NCBI RefSeq assembly: GCF_011030405.1
Contig: NZ_JAAJTJ010000007.1
Location: forward strand, 1 to 64,000
Origin: Parapedobacter sp. SGR-10
Lineage (GTDB): Bacteria; Bacteroidota; Bacteroidia; Sphingobacteriales; Sphingobacteriaceae
Direction of reading: 5' to 3'
DNA length: 64,000 nucleotides
Shown here: positions 62,495 through 64,000 of the stretch, piece after piece
Layout of the letters: each line of letters begins with the position of its first letter
Position numbering within the stretch: position 1 is the first letter of the stretch
Made by a program: the position numbers and the translations under genes
The notes under the pieces: generated by a model
What the model saw: only the letters and a program-made list of their open reading frames with translations
Database searches by the model: none
Told to the model about the DNA's origin: nothing

Positions 62495-64000
62495 ATGAAA
62501 ATAAATTTAAATCTGCTCTTGCAGAAGGAGAGATGTTGTCGTGTCAGTCATCATTTTTTTAAGCCCTTAGCTCCTTCCGCAAGAACACTATCTCAAGTAT
62601 GGATGAGAATTCAAGTTATTGTACTATTATCGGTGCTCTGCCTGACACAGGTGAATGCATTTACCTTTGGCCAAAAGATAACCCTAAAAACAGATAAAGG
62701 AAGCCTTGAAAGTATTCTCAAAGAACTGGAAAGACAGAGCGGTTATACTTTTTTCTACAAAAAGAATGAGGTAATACCCGTTAAAAATATGTCTGTCGAT
62801 ATGCAGAATGTTCCTTTTGAGGAGGCCCTGAATATTGTATTGAAAAAGACAGATTTTAATTTTGATTTTTTTGGAAAAACAGTCGTTCTAAAAAAGACGC
62901 CGATATCTACCGGGCAGCTAAAGACGGAGACGGAAACTTTGAAAGAAGTACAGCCCGCTATAACCATAAAAGGAATGGTAACCGACACTGATGGAAATCC
63001 CTTATCCGGGACTTCCGTTAACGTTAAAGGTGGCCAACTGAGGAAGACAACAAATGCGAATGGGGAATACGATATTAGCGTTCCAAGCCCAGAAGCTATA
63101 CTTGTTTTTTCTTACGTAGGCTTTGAAAGCAGGGAAATCAAGGTCGGTAATCAGCGAAATATAAACGTCAGGCTGTCCATGACCAATCAGGACCTGGAAC
63201 AGATTGTTGTTTTGGGTTATGGGCAGGAAGTCCGTAAGATCGATCTGACAGGATCGGTGTCCCAGGTCAATATGGATGACGTGGGGAAGGCTCCTGTGGG
63301 CAATCTGGATGAAGCTATACAGGGACGGATAGCCGGCGTTAACATATCGGCGATTGATGGTCAGCCCGGCGAAGAGATGAATATTGTCATCCGGGGAGGA
63401 AATTCCATCACGCAGGACAACTCGCCCTTATATGTTGTCGATGGCTTTCCCATGGAAGAATTCGAGAGCTCAAGCATCAACCCGGAAGATATTGAATCGA
63501 TAACGGTCCTAAAAGATGCGTCATCGACGAGTATATACGGGGCACGCGGCGCCAACGGTGTCATTCTGATCGAAACGAAACAAGGAAAGGTGGGCGCACC
63601 TGTTATCACATTCAATAATATGGTCGGGATCCAGCAGGTTCAGAAGATGATGGAGCTGATGAGTCCTTATGAATTTGTGAAATATCAGCAGGAACTGAAT
63701 GCTTCGCTGACTAATAACAGATACTTAAGTGGTTATGGCCGGGAGCTTGAAGATTATAAAAGTGTAAAAGGCATTAGCTGGCAAGATCAGATTTTCAGGA
63801 AATCGATAAACAGAAGGCATAACCTTTCAGTAAGAGGGGGGAATGCCAACACCAGGTATGCAATATCCGGATCGGTATTCGATCAGAGTGGTGTTATTCT
63901 GAATACGGGATACAAGCGATACTCGGGAAGGCTCACGCTCAACCAGAAAATAAGTGAAAAGATTGACGCTAACCTGAACGTCGCTGTTACCGGACGGGAA
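62495..64000 (+). CDS. SusC-type TonB-dependent transporter of the third PUL (cut by window end)
   Basis: The frame is open from ATG 62495 to the last base, giving 502 codons. A long N-terminal stretch leads to a signal segment ending near VNAFTFGQ. The STN domain (KTDKGSLESILKELERQSGY), CNA-B domain (ITIKGMVTDTDGNPLSG), TonB-box region (LEQIVVLGYGQEVRKIDLTGS) and plug (GRIAGVNISA, MNIVIRGGNSITQDNSPLYV, LKDASSTSIYGARGANGV) follow in the usual order, and the barrel has begun. It is related to, but clearly different from, the first PUL's SusC. Its STN domain indicates signalling through the FecR just upstream. Confidence 0.93.
   Translation, partial: MKINLNLLLQKERCCRVSHHFFKPLAPSARTLSQVWMRIQVIVLLSVLCLTQVNAFTFGQKITLKTDKGSLESILKELERQSGYTFFYKKNEVIPVKNMSVDMQNVPFEEALNIVLKKTDFNFDFFGKTVVLKKTPISTGQLKTETETLKEVQPAITIKGMVTDTDGNPLSGTSVNVKGGQLRKTTNANGEYDISVPSPEAILVFSYVGFESREIKVGNQRNINVRLSMTNQDLEQIVVLGYGQEVRKIDLTGSVSQVNMDDVGKAPVGNLDEAIQGRIAGVNISAIDGQPGEEMNIVIRGGNSITQDNSPLYVVDGFPMEEFESSSINPEDIESITVLKDASSTSIYGARGANGVILIETKQGKVGAPVITFNNMVGIQQVQKMMELMSPYEFVKYQQELNASLTNNRYLSGYGRELEDYKSVKGISWQDQIFRKSINRRHNLSVRGGNANTRYAISGSVFDQSGVILNTGYKRYSGRLTLNQKISEKIDANLNVAVTGRE

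Noticed and set aside
5000-63000. CRISPR array
   Set aside because: Repeats seen are inverted or unrelated single copies; no regularly spaced direct repeats and no cas genes were found.

Overview
The window looks like a chromosomal segment of a Gram-negative Bacteroidota, most likely Sphingobacteriaceae (Sphingobacterium- or Pedobacter-like). The evidence is SusC/SusD pairs, ECF sigma/FecR pairs, lipoproteins, SMC and 2-oxoglutarate dehydrogenase of Bacteroidota type, and promoters of the form TTTG-N19/22-TAnnTTTG. No rRNA, tRNA or CRISPR array was recognised.

Left end (1-2236): an integron-like module. An IntI-like tyrosine recombinase is divergent from a single cassette-like unit that carries an abortive-infection-type gene. 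The unit is bounded by GTTATAGGC/GCCTATAAC core sites.

Housekeeping part (2280-23628): smc, sucA-sucB, a GtrA/GT39 sugar-transfer pair, an outer-membrane barrel gene whose 5' end lies in a 193-bp inverted-repeat element, two LTA-synthase-like phosphotransferases, a divergent DASH-type cryptochrome, an SDR-like protein overlapping an MBL hydrolase tail to tail, and an aromatic aminotransferase-tyrA pair. Several intergenic gaps hold one family of dispersed inverted repeats (YGTCATTNCGA...).

Main locus (about 23.8-53.4 kb): a large glycan-utilisation locus. It begins with ECF sigma-FecR-SusC-SusD. It continues with three related DUF5017-like surface proteins, FOUR phosphodiester-glycosidase (NAGPA-domain) proteins, an SGNH esterase and a double alpha/beta-hydrolase esterase. 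It then has nagA, nagB, a LacI-type regulator, a NagP/FucP-type sugar permease, four exported Gfo/Idh/MocA oxidoreductase-like proteins and one more hydrolase. The palindrome GGGTACGTACCC lies on the promoter in front of the sigma gene, nagA and the first oxidoreductase, so the LacI protein probably controls the locus as a regulon. My reading is that surface enzymes cleave a GlcNAc-1-phosphodiester-containing glycan, and the GlcNAc is imported and catabolised through NagA/NagB. The substrate is inferred, not shown. No GlcNAc kinase is in the window.

Right end (53.8-64.0 kb): a broken second PUL, then the start of an intact third one. The broken PUL has a sigma gene, no FecR, a SusC with its first three quarters deleted at a repeat, an intact SusD, a GH10 and a GH18. 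The third PUL has sigma, FecR and a SusC cut by the window end.
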